Shown here piece by piece: positions 43,683 through 52,890 of a DNA stretch of 64,000 nt. Position 1 is the first letter of the stretch; each line of letters opens with the position of its first letter. Source of the stretch: Bacteroidota bacterium (GTDB lineage: Bacteria; Bacteroidota; Bacteroidia; Flavobacteriales; Flavobacteriaceae); contig CANFJB010000001.1 in assembly GCA_947447375.1 (NCBI GenBank), forward strand, positions 1 through 64,000, in the 5' to 3' direction. Made by a program: the position numbers and the translations under genes. The notes under the pieces are model-generated. The model worked only from the letters and a program-made list of their open reading frames with translations, was not told where the DNA came from and made no database searches.

Positions 43683-46232
43683 TTATTTCATTTTTTCAAC
43701 TTTTGCTTTTACTTCTTCCAAAGAACCTTCAAAAACTTGAATGTTTTTGTTTCCGTTGTCACTCGTAATTACAGTTGCTTTTGCTTTTCCATTTTCATCA
43801 CTAATTTGAACGTTTACCGTTTTAGAATCAGATTTTATTGTGCAACATTCTGCTTTTGGAGCAACAAATTTCCCGTCTTTATCGTAGTGAGACAAACACA
43901 TTTCTTTTTCTTCAGGAGAACATTTAAGGCTATCGCACATTGCAGCACATTCGTCTTTAGTCATAGTTGCACATTTGCTCATGTCGCATTTGCCCATCAT
44001 TTTTCCTTCAGCACATTCCATTTTAATCATCATTACTTTTGGAGCTTCACTAGAAGTACCATTTCCTAAAATAGGAGCGATTACTAAACCAATTAAGCAA
44101 GTTAATTTAATTAAAATGTTCATTGAAGGTCCAGAAGTATCTTTAAATGGATCACCAACAGTATCTCCAGTAACTGCTGCTTTGTGAGCCTCAGAACCTT
44201 TGTAAGTCATTTCACCATTAATTTCAACACCCGCTTCGAATGATTTTTTAGCATTATCCCAAGCACCACCAGCATTGTTTTGGAACACTGCCCAAAGTAC
44301 ACCAGAAACGGTAACTCCAGCCATATATCCACCTAACATTTCAGCTATTAATTGATTGTTATCTGAGTAAACTAATTTACCTAATAATACAATTGCAATT
44401 GGGAAACCAATAGTTAAAACCCCTGGTAGCATCATTTCGCGTAAAGCGGCTTTTGTAGAAATTTCAACACATTTTCCGTATTCAGGTTTACCAGTTCCTT
44501 CCATAATTCCTGGAATTTCTTTAAACTGACGACGAACTTCATATACCATATCCATTGCAGCTTTTCCAACAGAGTTCATTGCTAAAGCAGAGAAAACTAC
44601 AGGAATCATACCTCCTACGAATAACATTGCTAATACTGGTGCTTTGAAAATATTGATACCGTCAATACCTGTAAAAGTTACATAGGCAGCAAATAAAGCT
44701 AAAGAAGTTAATGCTGCAGAAGCGATTGCGAAACCTTTTCCAGTTGCAGCAGTTGTATTTCCAACAGAATCTAAAATATCTGTTCTTGTACGAACTTCTT
44801 TTGGTAATTCACTCATTTCAGCAATTCCACCAGCGTTATCAGATATTGGTCCGAACGCGTCAATAGCTAATTGCATAGCTGTTGTAGCCATCATTGCAGA
44901 AGCTGCCAAAGCTACACCGTAGAAACCTGCTAATGCATAGGTTGACCATATTGCTCCGGCAAATAATAAAACGGTTGGGAAGGTAGAAATCATACCAGTT
45001 GCTAAACCAGCGATTACGTTAGTTCCTGCTCCAGTTGATGATTTTTGTACAATTTTCAAAACTGGGCTTGTACCTAATCCTGTGTAATATTCAGTTACTG
45101 ATGAAATAGCTCCACCAACAAATAATCCAATTAAAGTTGCGTAGAAAACACGCATTGCAGAAATATCTTTTAAACCTTCACCGAAGAAAGACATATTCAT
45201 TGTTTCAGGCAACATGAATTTTACTAAGAAAAAACAAGCCACTGCAGTTAAAGCAATAGAAACCCAGTTTCCAATGTTTAATGCTTTTTGAACTTGAGCT
45301 TCTTTAGCATCATCACTTGATATTTTTACTAACATTGTACCAATGATAGAGAATAATATTCCGAAACCAGCGATTGCCATTGGTAATAAAATTGGTCCAA
45401 TTCCACCGAATGCATCTTCGATTTTACCTCCCATATCTTTAATTACATAGTTTCCAAGAACCATAGCAGCAAGAACTGTAGCTACATACGAACCAAATAA
45501 ATCGGCACCCATTCCAGCAACATCTCCTACGTTATCACCTACGTTATCTGCAATTGTTGCAGGATTACGAGGATCATCTTCTGGAATTCCAGCTTCTACT
45601 TTACCTACTAAGTCAGCTCCTACATCGGCAGCTTTAGTATAAATACCGCCACCAACACGAGCAAACAATGCGATTGATTCAGCACCAAGAGAAAATCCTG
45701 CTAATGTTTCAAGAACAACGGTCATTCCTTCAGTATCTGTCCAAACACCACCCATAAAGTAGTTGAAAAACAAAATAAAGAAAGTAGTTAACCCTAAAAC
45801 TGCTAAACCAGCAACTCCAAGTCCCATAACTGTTCCACCACCAAAAGACACTTTCAATGCTTGAGGCAAGCTAGTACGAGCGGCTTGAGTTGTTCTTACG
45901 TTAGTTTTAGTTGCAATTTTCATTCCCATATTTCCAGCTAAGGCTGAGAAAAAGGCTCCAAAAATAAAAGCAACTACTATTAATAAATGCGTTTTAACAC
46001 CTGGTAAAAAAGTAATACCTGCTAAAACTATACTTGCAATAATTACAAAAACTGCTAATAATCGGTATTCTGCTTTAAGAAAAGCCAAGGCACCTTCGTA
46101 GATATAATCTGAAATTTCTTTCATTTTACCATCCCCAGCATCTTGTTTTAATACCCACGATCTTTTGATTGCCATAAATGCCAATCCTATTAAAGCCATA
46201 ACTATTGGCACATAAATCATTAATGATTCCAT
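43683..46232 (-). CDS. hppA: Membrane-bound ion-pumping pyrophosphatase with Cys-rich C-terminal tail
   Basis: An 849-residue integral membrane pump that couples PPi hydrolysis to H+ and/or Na+ export, with about 16 helices. Catalytic loops are intact: DVGADLVGKVEAGIPEDDPR, NPATIADNVGDNVGDVAGMG, SDNAGGIAEM and GDTVGDPFKDTSGP. GNTTAATGKGFA has the Ala of the K+-dependent subclass. The ion specificity cannot be read safely. After the last helix, near residue 735, there is an extra tail of about 115 residues. It holds nine Cys in about 60 residues (GKCDMSKCATMTKDEC, then AAMCDSLKCSPEEKEMC, then AECC) and then a beta-rich segment. Homologues usually stop near the last helix. A TACATTTG element lies at 46272-46265. 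Confidence 0.93.
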   Translation of the reverse strand: MESLMIYVPIVMALIGLAFMAIKRSWVLKQDAGDGKMKEISDYIYEGALAFLKAEYRLLAVFVIIASIVLAGITFLPGVKTHLLIVVAFIFGAFFSALAGNMGMKIATKTNVRTTQAARTSLPQALKVSFGGGTVMGLGVAGLAVLGLTTFFILFFNYFMGGVWTDTEGMTVVLETLAGFSLGAESIALFARVGGGIYTKAADVGADLVGKVEAGIPEDDPRNPATIADNVGDNVGDVAGMGADLFGSYVATVLAAMVLGNYVIKDMGGKIEDAFGGIGPILLPMAIAGFGILFSIIGTMLVKISSDDAKEAQVQKALNIGNWVSIALTAVACFFLVKFMLPETMNMSFFGEGLKDISAMRVFYATLIGLFVGGAISSVTEYYTGLGTSPVLKIVQKSSTGAGTNVIAGLATGMISTFPTVLLFAGAIWSTYALAGFYGVALAASAMMATTAMQLAIDAFGPISDNAGGIAEMSELPKEVRTRTDILDSVGNTTAATGKGFAIASAALTSLALFAAYVTFTGIDGINIFKAPVLAMLFVGGMIPVVFSALAMNSVGKAAMDMVYEVRRQFKEIPGIMEGTGKPEYGKCVEISTKAALREMMLPGVLTIGFPIAIVLLGKLVYSDNNQLIAEMLGGYMAGVTVSGVLWAVFQNNAGGAWDNAKKSFEAGVEINGEMTYKGSEAHKAAVTGDTVGDPFKDTSGPSMNILIKLTCLIGLVIAPILGNGTSSEAPKVMMIKMECAEGKMMGKCDMSKCATMTKDECAAMCDSLKCSPEEKEMCLSHYDKDGKFVAPKAECCTIKSDSKTVNVQISDENGKAKATVITSDNGNKNIQVFEGSLEEVKAKVEKMK

Positions 46233-46447
46233 ATTCTATATATTCGTTATTAAATAATCGGATGCAAATGTAGGAAAACGTTGACAAATAAAAAAACACA
46301 ATTCACTTTTGAAGTCTGCTTTTTTGAATATTTATGATTTATTTAAATTTATTTTGGGGAGAATGATAGAATTAGTTGCGTTTTTTTGGAATTTTTCAAA
46401 GAAAAAACAAAATAAAACGGGATAAATTTTGAAAACAAAATGAATAA

Positions 46448-48940
46448 TTAGAAAAAGATACCGAATGAACCTTTAATCCCAAAATTATTGGTTTGAGGTG
46501 TAATGTAAGACCCTCTCCAACTGAATTCTATTTTGAAAACTTTATAAATATTTCCAATTCCAGCATTGTATTCCCAATAAACATTTTCAGGAGCTCTATA
46601 GTTTATCCCTGAGGCATTTAAAGCTCTGCTTTCATTTGAAATTGTACCATAGGCACCTTTAAAACCAATAGTTTCTCTCAAATTTAATTTTCTAAAATAA
46701 GGTATTCTAGCAAAAATTCTACCGCCAAAATTATGTTCCAATTGAAGTGTCGCATATTGATCGGCTTCAAATTCGTAGAAATTTAAAAGGTTGAAGGTAT
46801 TTCTAATAGTAAAATAAGTTTGATTTCCAGGAATAATACTCATCAACCCTAAGGGTACAGCGCCAAAGGTTTTTCCTAATTCAATTGTAGAATTTAAAAC
46901 TCCCAATGGACCAATAATTATTGGTTGCTTATAATAAAGTTGTACTTTTTTATAATCAAAATCACTATTTAAAAATCCTTTTATACCTTGACTGTAATTA
47001 ATAAAAAACCTAGGATACGGACTGCTAACTATTTGACGTTCTACGGCATAACCTATCGGTTTTCTTCCTGGAGTATAATCTATTTGGAAATTAACTTCGG
47101 ATTGTTTTAAGTCGGCTCTAGTAATTCCTCCGTTACCCGATGCATCTGGAAGAGTAGAAAAATAATCTAATTTAAATTCTGGCGAAGCAGAAACTAAGGT
47201 TCTATAGGAAAACCCCGTTTGTAAAGTCAGGTTTTTTACTGGCTCTAAGTCTATGGCAAATGATGAAAAATTGATGTTGGTTAATTTACCATTATTCCCT
47301 CCTGCAAACAATGATGATGAAGCAAAACTACGTCCTAAAACATCGTTGGAAGTTGTTAAACTAGCTCCTATTTGTTCTACATCACGTCTTGTTCCGGCTT
47401 CTATAATTAATCGGTTGTTTCTATTTAAAAGCCATTTTCCTGAAACTCCATATTTTACTTTGTTGTCCTTAAAACCGTATGCAGTGTAAGCCTGAATTCT
47501 CCACAAATCATTCGGACCAAAATACGTTCTACCTCCTACCCGCAATCGAAATCCTTCTACATTATTAAAACCAACAGTTGATAATACTGGCCCATAATCA
47601 ATTATACCATCATGATAATAACCACTCCCTAAAATGGTAACAATGTCATATAATTGTCTGAATTTTCTATTGGTTTGTAAGGTGTCAAGCATTTTATAGA
47701 TGCCTTTCTCATTTTTATTTAGATGCTCAAATCGGTTTTCTTCCCAAAATTCATCCGATTTTGTGAATATTGCCTCATGTTTATCAAACGTTTCTTCTTT
47801 ATAAAAATTTGCTGGTTTATTAATATTAAACTTATGATTTCTGTAAAGAGTAGTTCTTTTACCGTACATCCCTCTTGAAGTTTCCTTTTTGCTTAAAGCA
47901 AAATCGGTCATCATGTAATCTCGAGTTAATAAGAATACAGAATCATTCATAACCTCAAATTCTTGCTCTATATAAATGTCCTTTACCCAGTTGATATTCG
48001 CACTTTTTGTCGAGGCCATATTGATATTTTTGATGGCATAAGTAGAATCGGCAACCCAAAAATCACCTTTAAATGTCAGTTCGCTTTTTCGTCTAGGATA
48101 AAAAACAATATTATAACACCATTTTTTATCGATGAATGAACTGTCTCTTAATACATAATTATATACGTCGATTCCGGTTCTTGAAAGCGGACTTGTAAAA
48201 CTCTTGTCAAAGAAATTTAGGTAATTGTTATAAATATCGTTCTCATTGTAAAGGTCTTTCACAAATTCAATAATCTGCTGATTGGTATTGAATCCAGAGT
48301 TTTTATTGGCTTTCAAAATTTCTTTGACTTTGCCTCGTACATTATCACCATAAACATTGGAAAGAGCTTCATTAATAAAAATTGGCAAATAAGTTTTACC
48401 AGTAACTTTTGAAGTGTCAACTTGTTTAAAAATGAACTCCATTCCTTTGAAAATCTTACTTTTCATAAAGGCGCTATCAATGGTGTTCATATCAAATTCA
48501 AGCTTTTCATACTTTTCCATTTCATATTGATTGAACTGTCGCAAACCATTTTTACGTCGGTGTTCCCAAATTTTTCTCAGAATATCAATAGCCGGGTTAT
48601 TTTTTTTGGAGGTTTTTCCTGAATAAATTACCACTTCATTTAATTTAACTCCATCGGTAATTTTTATTTTAAAATCATAATTTACTGCTTTTGGTAAAGT
48701 GACTTCTTTTGTTTGAAATCCAGCAAAAGAAACTACAATCACTTTATGTGTAATTTGAGATTCCAAATAAAACCGACCATCTTCGTTAGAAACCACACCT
48801 TCATTTGTTCCCTTGAACATTATATTAGCATAAGGAACAGGTTTGTTTTTATCGTCCACAATAATACCACTTACCTTAGTTTGGGCGTTAGTATAAAAAG
48901 ATAAAATCAAAAAAAGGGTAACAAATAATTTAAATTTCAT
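46448..48940 (-). CDS. DUF5686 outer-membrane protein with CarboxypepD_reg-like domain
   Basis: An 830-residue exported protein (MKFKLFVTLFLILSFYTNAQ). It has a carboxypeptidase-regulatory-like domain at about 24-100 (SGIIVDDKNKPVPYANIMFK, then GTNEGVVSNEDGRFYLE), then the long DUF5686 region that ends in beta-barrel-like strands and a C-terminal Phe. The family is common in Bacteroidetes and lacks an assigned role. The architecture suggests an outer-membrane barrel with a periplasmic lid. It is a single gene, about 110 bases downstream of pdhB on the same strand. Confidence 0.85.
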   Translation of the reverse strand: MKFKLFVTLFLILSFYTNAQTKVSGIIVDDKNKPVPYANIMFKGTNEGVVSNEDGRFYLESQITHKVIVVSFAGFQTKEVTLPKAVNYDFKIKITDGVKLNEVVIYSGKTSKKNNPAIDILRKIWEHRRKNGLRQFNQYEMEKYEKLEFDMNTIDSAFMKSKIFKGMEFIFKQVDTSKVTGKTYLPIFINEALSNVYGDNVRGKVKEILKANKNSGFNTNQQIIEFVKDLYNENDIYNNYLNFFDKSFTSPLSRTGIDVYNYVLRDSSFIDKKWCYNIVFYPRRKSELTFKGDFWVADSTYAIKNINMASTKSANINWVKDIYIEQEFEVMNDSVFLLTRDYMMTDFALSKKETSRGMYGKRTTLYRNHKFNINKPANFYKEETFDKHEAIFTKSDEFWEENRFEHLNKNEKGIYKMLDTLQTNRKFRQLYDIVTILGSGYYHDGIIDYGPVLSTVGFNNVEGFRLRVGGRTYFGPNDLWRIQAYTAYGFKDNKVKYGVSGKWLLNRNNRLIIEAGTRRDVEQIGASLTTSNDVLGRSFASSSLFAGGNNGKLTNINFSSFAIDLEPVKNLTLQTGFSYRTLVSASPEFKLDYFSTLPDASGNGGITRADLKQSEVNFQIDYTPGRKPIGYAVERQIVSSPYPRFFINYSQGIKGFLNSDFDYKKVQLYYKQPIIIGPLGVLNSTIELGKTFGAVPLGLMSIIPGNQTYFTIRNTFNLLNFYEFEADQYATLQLEHNFGGRIFARIPYFRKLNLRETIGFKGAYGTISNESRALNASGINYRAPENVYWEYNAGIGNIYKVFKIEFSWRGSYITPQTNNFGIKGSFGIFF

Positions 48941-49052
48941 AAGTAAAAAAAAACTTCACCATTTTTTTTGATGAAGTTTCAAATATAGTAATTTTATTAT
49001 TCAAAAAAGTAGTTTTTAAAATCTTAAAACTCCTTTATATTTAAACCATAAA

Positions 49053-50033
49053 TTATTTTTTATACATAACTTTTTTAACAGCTGCTATCACATCGGTAGC
49101 GTTAGGCAACCATTCTTTCAACAATGTTGGAGAATACGGCGCAGGAGTATCTGCAGTGGTGATTCTTTGAATTGGCGCATCTAAAAAGTCGAATGCACGC
49201 TCTTGAACGATGTAAGTTATTTCAGAAGCAACACTTGCAAAAGGCCAAGCTTCTTCCAAAACTACCAATCTATTTGTTTTTCTAACAGAAGTTAAAATAG
49301 CATCGTAATCCATTGGACGAACCGTTCTTAAATCGATAATTTCACAAGAAATTCCTTCTTTAGCCAATTCATCAGCAGCAATATGAGCCTCTTTAATAAT
49401 TTTTCCAAAAGACACAATCGTTACATCAGTACCTTCTCTTTTTGTATCGGCAACACCAAGTGGAATAATGTAATCTCCATCTGGCACTTCTCCTTTATCA
49501 CCATACATTTGTTCAGATTCCATGAAAATTACAGGATCGTTATCACGAATTGCTGCTTTCAATAATCCTTTAGCATCATAAACAGTTGAAGGAACCACCA
49601 CTTTTAATCCTGGAGTATTGGCAAACCAATTTTCAAAAGCCTGTGAGTGAGTTGCACCTAGTTGACCTGCAGATGCTGTTGGACCTCTAAATACCATTGG
49701 CATCGGAAATTGCCCAGCAGACATTTGACGCATCTTAGCTGCATTATTAATGATTTGATCAATACCAACTAATGAGAAATTGAAGGTCATATATTCCACG
49801 ATTGGACGACAACCATTCATGGCAGAACCAACTGCAATTCCGGCAAATCCTAACTCGGCAATTGGAGTATCTATTACACGTTTTGGACCAAATTCGTCTA
49901 ACATCCCTTTTGAGGCTTTGTAAGCTCCGTTGTATTCAGCAACTTCTTCACCCATTAAATATACCGCTTCATCGCGACGCATTTCTTCACTCATTGCTTC
50001 AGCAATCGCTTCTCTAAATTGTATAGTTCTCAT
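49053..50033 (-). CDS. pdhB: Pyruvate dehydrogenase E1 component, beta subunit
   Basis: A 326-residue transketolase-type subunit. MRTIQFREAIAEAMSEEMRR at the N-terminus and GEEVAEYNGAYKASKGM mark the PDH rather than the branched-chain branch. QMYGDKGEVPDGDYIIPLG and SGQ/LEEAWP-like C-terminal segments follow (RLVVLEEAWPFASV). With an E1 alpha subunit it decarboxylates pyruvate using thiamine diphosphate. The alpha and E2 genes are not adjacent. A TATTTTTG element lies at 50072-50065 as a possible promoter, and copy B of the dispersed hairpin repeat lies just upstream. Confidence 0.93.
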   Translation of the reverse strand: MRTIQFREAIAEAMSEEMRRDEAVYLMGEEVAEYNGAYKASKGMLDEFGPKRVIDTPIAELGFAGIAVGSAMNGCRPIVEYMTFNFSLVGIDQIINNAAKMRQMSAGQFPMPMVFRGPTASAGQLGATHSQAFENWFANTPGLKVVVPSTVYDAKGLLKAAIRDNDPVIFMESEQMYGDKGEVPDGDYIIPLGVADTKREGTDVTIVSFGKIIKEAHIAADELAKEGISCEIIDLRTVRPMDYDAILTSVRKTNRLVVLEEAWPFASVASEITYIVQERAFDFLDAPIQRITTADTPAPYSPTLLKEWLPNATDVIAAVKKVMYKK

Positions 50034-50118
50034 ATTTATGAAAATGTGTTTCTTAAATTTTGAGCAAAAATAATTATTTTATACCATTTTAAGCACAAAA
50101 ATCTTTAAAATTATTTGG

Positions 50119-50184
50119 AGCTTTTTCCTGCTTTCCTCTTTATCCTCGCCCAAAAGCGAGGGATACCGCTTCAATCAGGGCTAC
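50119..50184 (-). repeat. Dispersed hairpin repeat, copy B (between pdhB and etfB)
   Basis: On the minus strand: TAGCCCTGATTGAAGCGGTA and TCC, then the central hairpin CCTCGCTTTTGGGCGAGG, then ATAAAGAGGAAAGCAGGAAA and AAGC. It sits between the divergent pdhB and etfB promoters. Apart from this repeat and the palindrome below, the 264-base gap holds no gene. Confidence 0.75.
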
Positions 50185-50221
50185 GAAATCGATTTAGTAT
50201 TGACGTTTTGTTGAAAAATAA

Positions 50222-50233
50222 TATGCGCGCATA
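50222..50233. promoter_or_regulatory. Palindrome upstream of etfB, possible operator
   Basis: TATGCGCGCATA is a perfect 12-bp palindrome in AT-rich DNA, 65 bases before etfB. It would lie between a TTG at 50211 and a weak TAAATTGA at 50235, that is, inside a possible promoter spacer. Confidence 0.45.
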
Positions 50234-50297
50234 GTAAATTGAATCAAATTTATTACTAATTTAGTGGCCGAATTATTACACTAAAAATTTTATATAA

Positions 50298-51044
50298 ATG
50301 AATATATTAGTTTGCATCAGTCACGTTCCTGATACTACTTCAAAAATTAACTTTACAAATAACGATACTCTTTTTGATACCAACGGAGTTCAATTTGTAA
50401 TCAACCCAAATGATGAATTTGGATTAACACGTGCCATTTGGTTTCAAGAACAACAAGGAGCAAATGTAACTGTTGTAAATGTGGGAGGTCCAGAAACCGA
50501 GCCAACATTAAGAAAAGCATTAGCAATTGGTGCTAACGAGGCCATCAGAGTAAATGCTGACCCAACAGACGGTTTTTTTGTTGCAAAACAATTAGCAGAA
50601 GTAATAAAAAATGGAAATTACGATTTGGTAATTGCAGGAAAAGAATCATTAGATTATAATGGTGGAATGGTTCCTGGAATGATAGCAGGATTGTTAGGTT
50701 TCAACTTTATTAATTCTTGTGTTGCATTAACAGTTGAAGGAAATTCAGTTACAGCATCAAGAGAAATTGATGGTGGAAAAGAAATAGTAAATTCTCAATT
50801 GCCATTAATTATTGGTGGTCAAAAAGGCTTGGTTGAAGAAAAAGACCTTCGCATTCCAAACATGAGAGGAATTATGACTGCAAGAACTAAGGTGTTAACA
50901 ATTTTAGAACCTGTTGGAGGTGATTCAAAAACAGCTACAGTGAAATTTGAAAAACCAGCGCCAAAATCAGCTGTAAAATTAGTTAGCGCCGATAATTTGG
51001 ACGAATTAATCAGTTTATTACATAACGAAGCGAAAGTTATTTAG
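50298..51044 (+). CDS. etfB: Electron transfer flavoprotein, beta subunit
   Basis: A 248-residue subunit of the FAD/AMP-containing heterodimer that takes electrons from acyl-CoA dehydrogenases and passes them to ETF:quinone oxidoreductase. Family features: MNILVCISHVPDTTSKINFT at the N-terminus, INPNDEFGLTRAIWFQEQQG, and GKESLDYNGGMVPGMIAGLL for nucleotide binding. REIDGGKEIVNSQLPLIIGG follows. It is paired with etfA 96 bases downstream; the gap is an AT-rich repeat. Confidence 0.96.
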   Translation: MNILVCISHVPDTTSKINFTNNDTLFDTNGVQFVINPNDEFGLTRAIWFQEQQGANVTVVNVGGPETEPTLRKALAIGANEAIRVNADPTDGFFVAKQLAEVIKNGNYDLVIAGKESLDYNGGMVPGMIAGLLGFNFINSCVALTVEGNSVTASREIDGGKEIVNSQLPLIIGGQKGLVEEKDLRIPNMRGIMTARTKVLTILEPVGGDSKTATVKFEKPAPKSAVKLVSADNLDELISLLHNEAKVI

Positions 51045-51098
51045 GAAGAAAAAAATAATTATAAATTTTAAATTATAAATGTTGAATTGTCTTATCAA

Positions 51099-51134
51099 AA
51101 ACATTTAAAATTTAAAATTCAAAATTTAAAAAAT
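51099..51134. repeat. AT-rich TTTAAAATT(C/T) repeat between etfB and etfA
   Basis: TTTAAAATTTAAAATTCAAA continues ATTTAAAA, a run of about 10-base AT words. The same word (AAATTTAAAATTCAA) recurs right after etfA at 52107-52121, so etfA is bracketed by direct copies. Confidence 0.6.
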
Positions 51135-51140
51135 AGAAAA

Positions 51141-52106
51141 ATGTCAATATTAATATACGCAGAATCTGCAGAAGGAAAATTTAAAAAAGTAGCATTTGAA
51201 TTGGCTTCCTATGCAAAAAAAGTAGCAGAATCATTAGGTACTTATGTAACTGCAATCACTATAAATACAAATGATGTTTCTGAATTAGCCAATTATGGTG
51301 TGGATAAAGTTCTAAAAGTGAACAACCCAAAATTAGCTGGATTTACAGCTAAAGCTTATGCAGATGCAATAAAGCAAGCAGCACAAAAGGAAAATTCACA
51401 AGTGATTATTTTATCATCAACTACAGATAGTTTGTATTTAGCACCTTTAGTTTCTATTTCTTTAGAAGCTGGATTTGCATCCAATGTAGTTGGTCTTCCG
51501 CAAAGTTTATCACCATTTCAAGTGAAAAGAAATGGATTTTCAAATAAAGCATTTTTAACAACAGAAATTTCAACACCGATAAAAGTACTTAGTATTTCTA
51601 AAAATTCTTATGGCACATTTGAAAATAAAACCAGTTTAACAGAAGAAGATTTTAACCCTTCAATTGATGACGCCGACTTTGGAGTAAAAGTAGTTTCAGT
51701 TGAAAAAGCTTCAGGTAAAGTAACTATAGCCGATGCCGATGTTGTAGTTTCTGCAGGTCGTGGATTAAAAGGACCTGAAAACTGGGGAATGATAGAAGAA
51801 TTAGCAACCGTTTTAGGAGCGGCAACCGCATGTTCAAAGCCAGTTTCAGATTTAGGTTGGCGTCCTCACGGGGAACACGTAGGTCAAACAGGGAAGCCAG
51901 TAGCAGCTAATTTATATATAGCTATTGGAATCTCAGGAGCGATTCAACACATCGCGGGAATCAATTCTTCAAAAGTAAAAGTGGTAATCAATACGGATGC
52001 TGAAGCGCCATTTTTCAAAGTTGCTGACTATGGTGTGGTTGGAGATGCTTTTGAAATTGTACCTAAATTAATCGAAAAGTTGAAAGCTTTTAAAGCAAAT
52101 AATTAA
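51141..52106 (+). CDS. etfA: Electron transfer flavoprotein, alpha subunit
   Basis: The ATG at 51141 gives 321 residues starting MSILIYAESAEGKFKKVAFE. An ATG 54 bases upstream is in frame but would add residues encoded by the AT-rich repeat (KFKIQNLKN). The C-terminal FAD domain is clear: VVSAGRGLKGPENWGMIEEL, then LGAATACSKPVSDLGWRPH, then GQTGKPVAANLYIAIGISGA. VVINTDAEAPFFKVADYGVV closes it. It forms the ETF heterodimer with EtfB and is followed by a strong terminator. Confidence 0.96.
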   Translation: MSILIYAESAEGKFKKVAFELASYAKKVAESLGTYVTAITINTNDVSELANYGVDKVLKVNNPKLAGFTAKAYADAIKQAAQKENSQVIILSSTTDSLYLAPLVSISLEAGFASNVVGLPQSLSPFQVKRNGFSNKAFLTTEISTPIKVLSISKNSYGTFENKTSLTEEDFNPSIDDADFGVKVVSVEKASGKVTIADADVVVSAGRGLKGPENWGMIEELATVLGAATACSKPVSDLGWRPHGEHVGQTGKPVAANLYIAIGISGAIQHIAGINSSKVKVVINTDAEAPFFKVADYGVVGDAFEIVPKLIEKLKAFKANN

Positions 52107-52128
52107 AATTTAAAATTCAATTAAAGAG

Positions 52129-52167
52129 AAGGTTGTCAGAGTTTGTATAATTCAGGCAACCTTTTTT
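52129..52167 (+). terminator. Terminator of etfBA
   Basis: A 9-bp stem AAGGTTGTC / GGCAACCTT (one G-U pair) is followed by a T-run. Confidence 0.85.
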
Positions 52168-52183
52168 ATTTTGACAAATTTCT

Positions 52184-52214
52184 TTGTAACTTTATTCAAT
52201 ACATTGTACTTTTG
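52184..52214 (+). promoter_or_regulatory. Promoter of the bifunctional nuclease gene; leaderless start
   Basis: TTG at 52184-52186 is followed after exactly 20 bases by TACTTTTG at 52207-52214. The ATG at 52220 lies 5 bases after this element, about where transcription should begin. The mRNA is therefore probably leaderless or nearly so. Confidence 0.7.
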
Positions 52215-52219
52215 CAACT

Positions 52220-52858
52220 ATGAGCTTAGTAAAACTTACAATTCAAGGAATTTCATACAGCCAAACTCAAAATGGAGCCTACGCTTTGATTTTGAATGAA
52301 GTTGACGGCGATCGAAAACTACCAATTGTTATTGGAGCATTCGAAGCTCAATCTATTGCAATTGCTTTAGAAAAAGAAATTAAACCTCCACGCCCACTAA
52401 CTCACGACTTATTCAAAAATTTTGCTGAACGTTTTGACATTGTTGTAAAACAAGTGATCATTCATAAATTAGTAGATGGCGTTTTCTATTCGAGTATTAT
52501 TTGTGAAAGAGACAAAATCGAAGAGATAATTGACGCACGTACATCTGATGCGATTGCATTAGCATTACGTTTTAACGCTCCTATTTTCACTTATAAAAAT
52601 ATACTTGACAAAGCGGGGATTTATATGAAAACTAATTTAATGGATGACGAAAATAGTCCAAAAGAAATGGACGAAAGTTTATCCAATTCGAATACTTATG
52701 GCGTTGAAGACAATGCAGTAACCGGAAGTACTTATTCTAAAAATAGTTTAACTGAATTGACTGAGTTGTTAGAAAATGCTGTTGAAAAAGAAGATTACCG
52801 TGAAGCGGCTAAAATTCGTGACGAAATATCAAAAAGAGAAGATTCTAACTTAAAATAA
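52220..52858 (+). CDS. Bifunctional nuclease family (BFN/DUF151) protein with UvrB/C motif
   Basis: A 212-residue cytosolic protein. The BFN domain spans about 1-135 (YALILNEVDGDRKLPIVIGA, then FEAQSIAIALEKE, then DARTSDAIALALRFNAPIF). A C-terminal UvrB/UvrC-type coiled motif follows at about 175-210 (LTELLENAVEKEDYREAAKI, then RDEISKRE). Plant BFN1/2-related proteins have nuclease activity; bacterial function is mostly unknown. The UvrBC motif suggests contact with a repair or Clp/McsA-type partner, as inference. Confidence 0.88.
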   Translation: MSLVKLTIQGISYSQTQNGAYALILNEVDGDRKLPIVIGAFEAQSIAIALEKEIKPPRPLTHDLFKNFAERFDIVVKQVIIHKLVDGVFYSSIICERDKIEEIIDARTSDAIALALRFNAPIFTYKNILDKAGIYMKTNLMDDENSPKEMDESLSNSNTYGVEDNAVTGSTYSKNSLTELTELLENAVEKEDYREAAKIRDEISKREDSNLK

Positions 52859-52860
52859 GG

Positions 52861-52889
52861 GACAGATTGCTTCGTTCCTTGCAATGACA
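52861..52889. repeat. AGATTGC...GCAAKGACA repeat, copy 2, forming the thyA leader
   Basis: CAGATTGCTTCGTTCCTTGC followed by AATGACAC fills the gap between the nuclease stop and the thyA ATG. ATTGC pairs with GCAAT. It matches 38373-38395. Confidence 0.6.
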
Positions 52890-52890
52890 C

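Noticed and set aside
43611..44069. Plus-strand frame of 152 codons rich in Phe and His opposite the pyrophosphatase tail
   Set aside because: The composition mirrors the Lys/Met/Cys-rich tail read backwards. The frame also crosses the terminator palindrome of the real gene.
51087..51140. etfA starting 54 bases upstream
   Set aside because: The added residues come from the AT-rich TTTAAAATTC repeat. MSILIYAES at 51141 is the family start.
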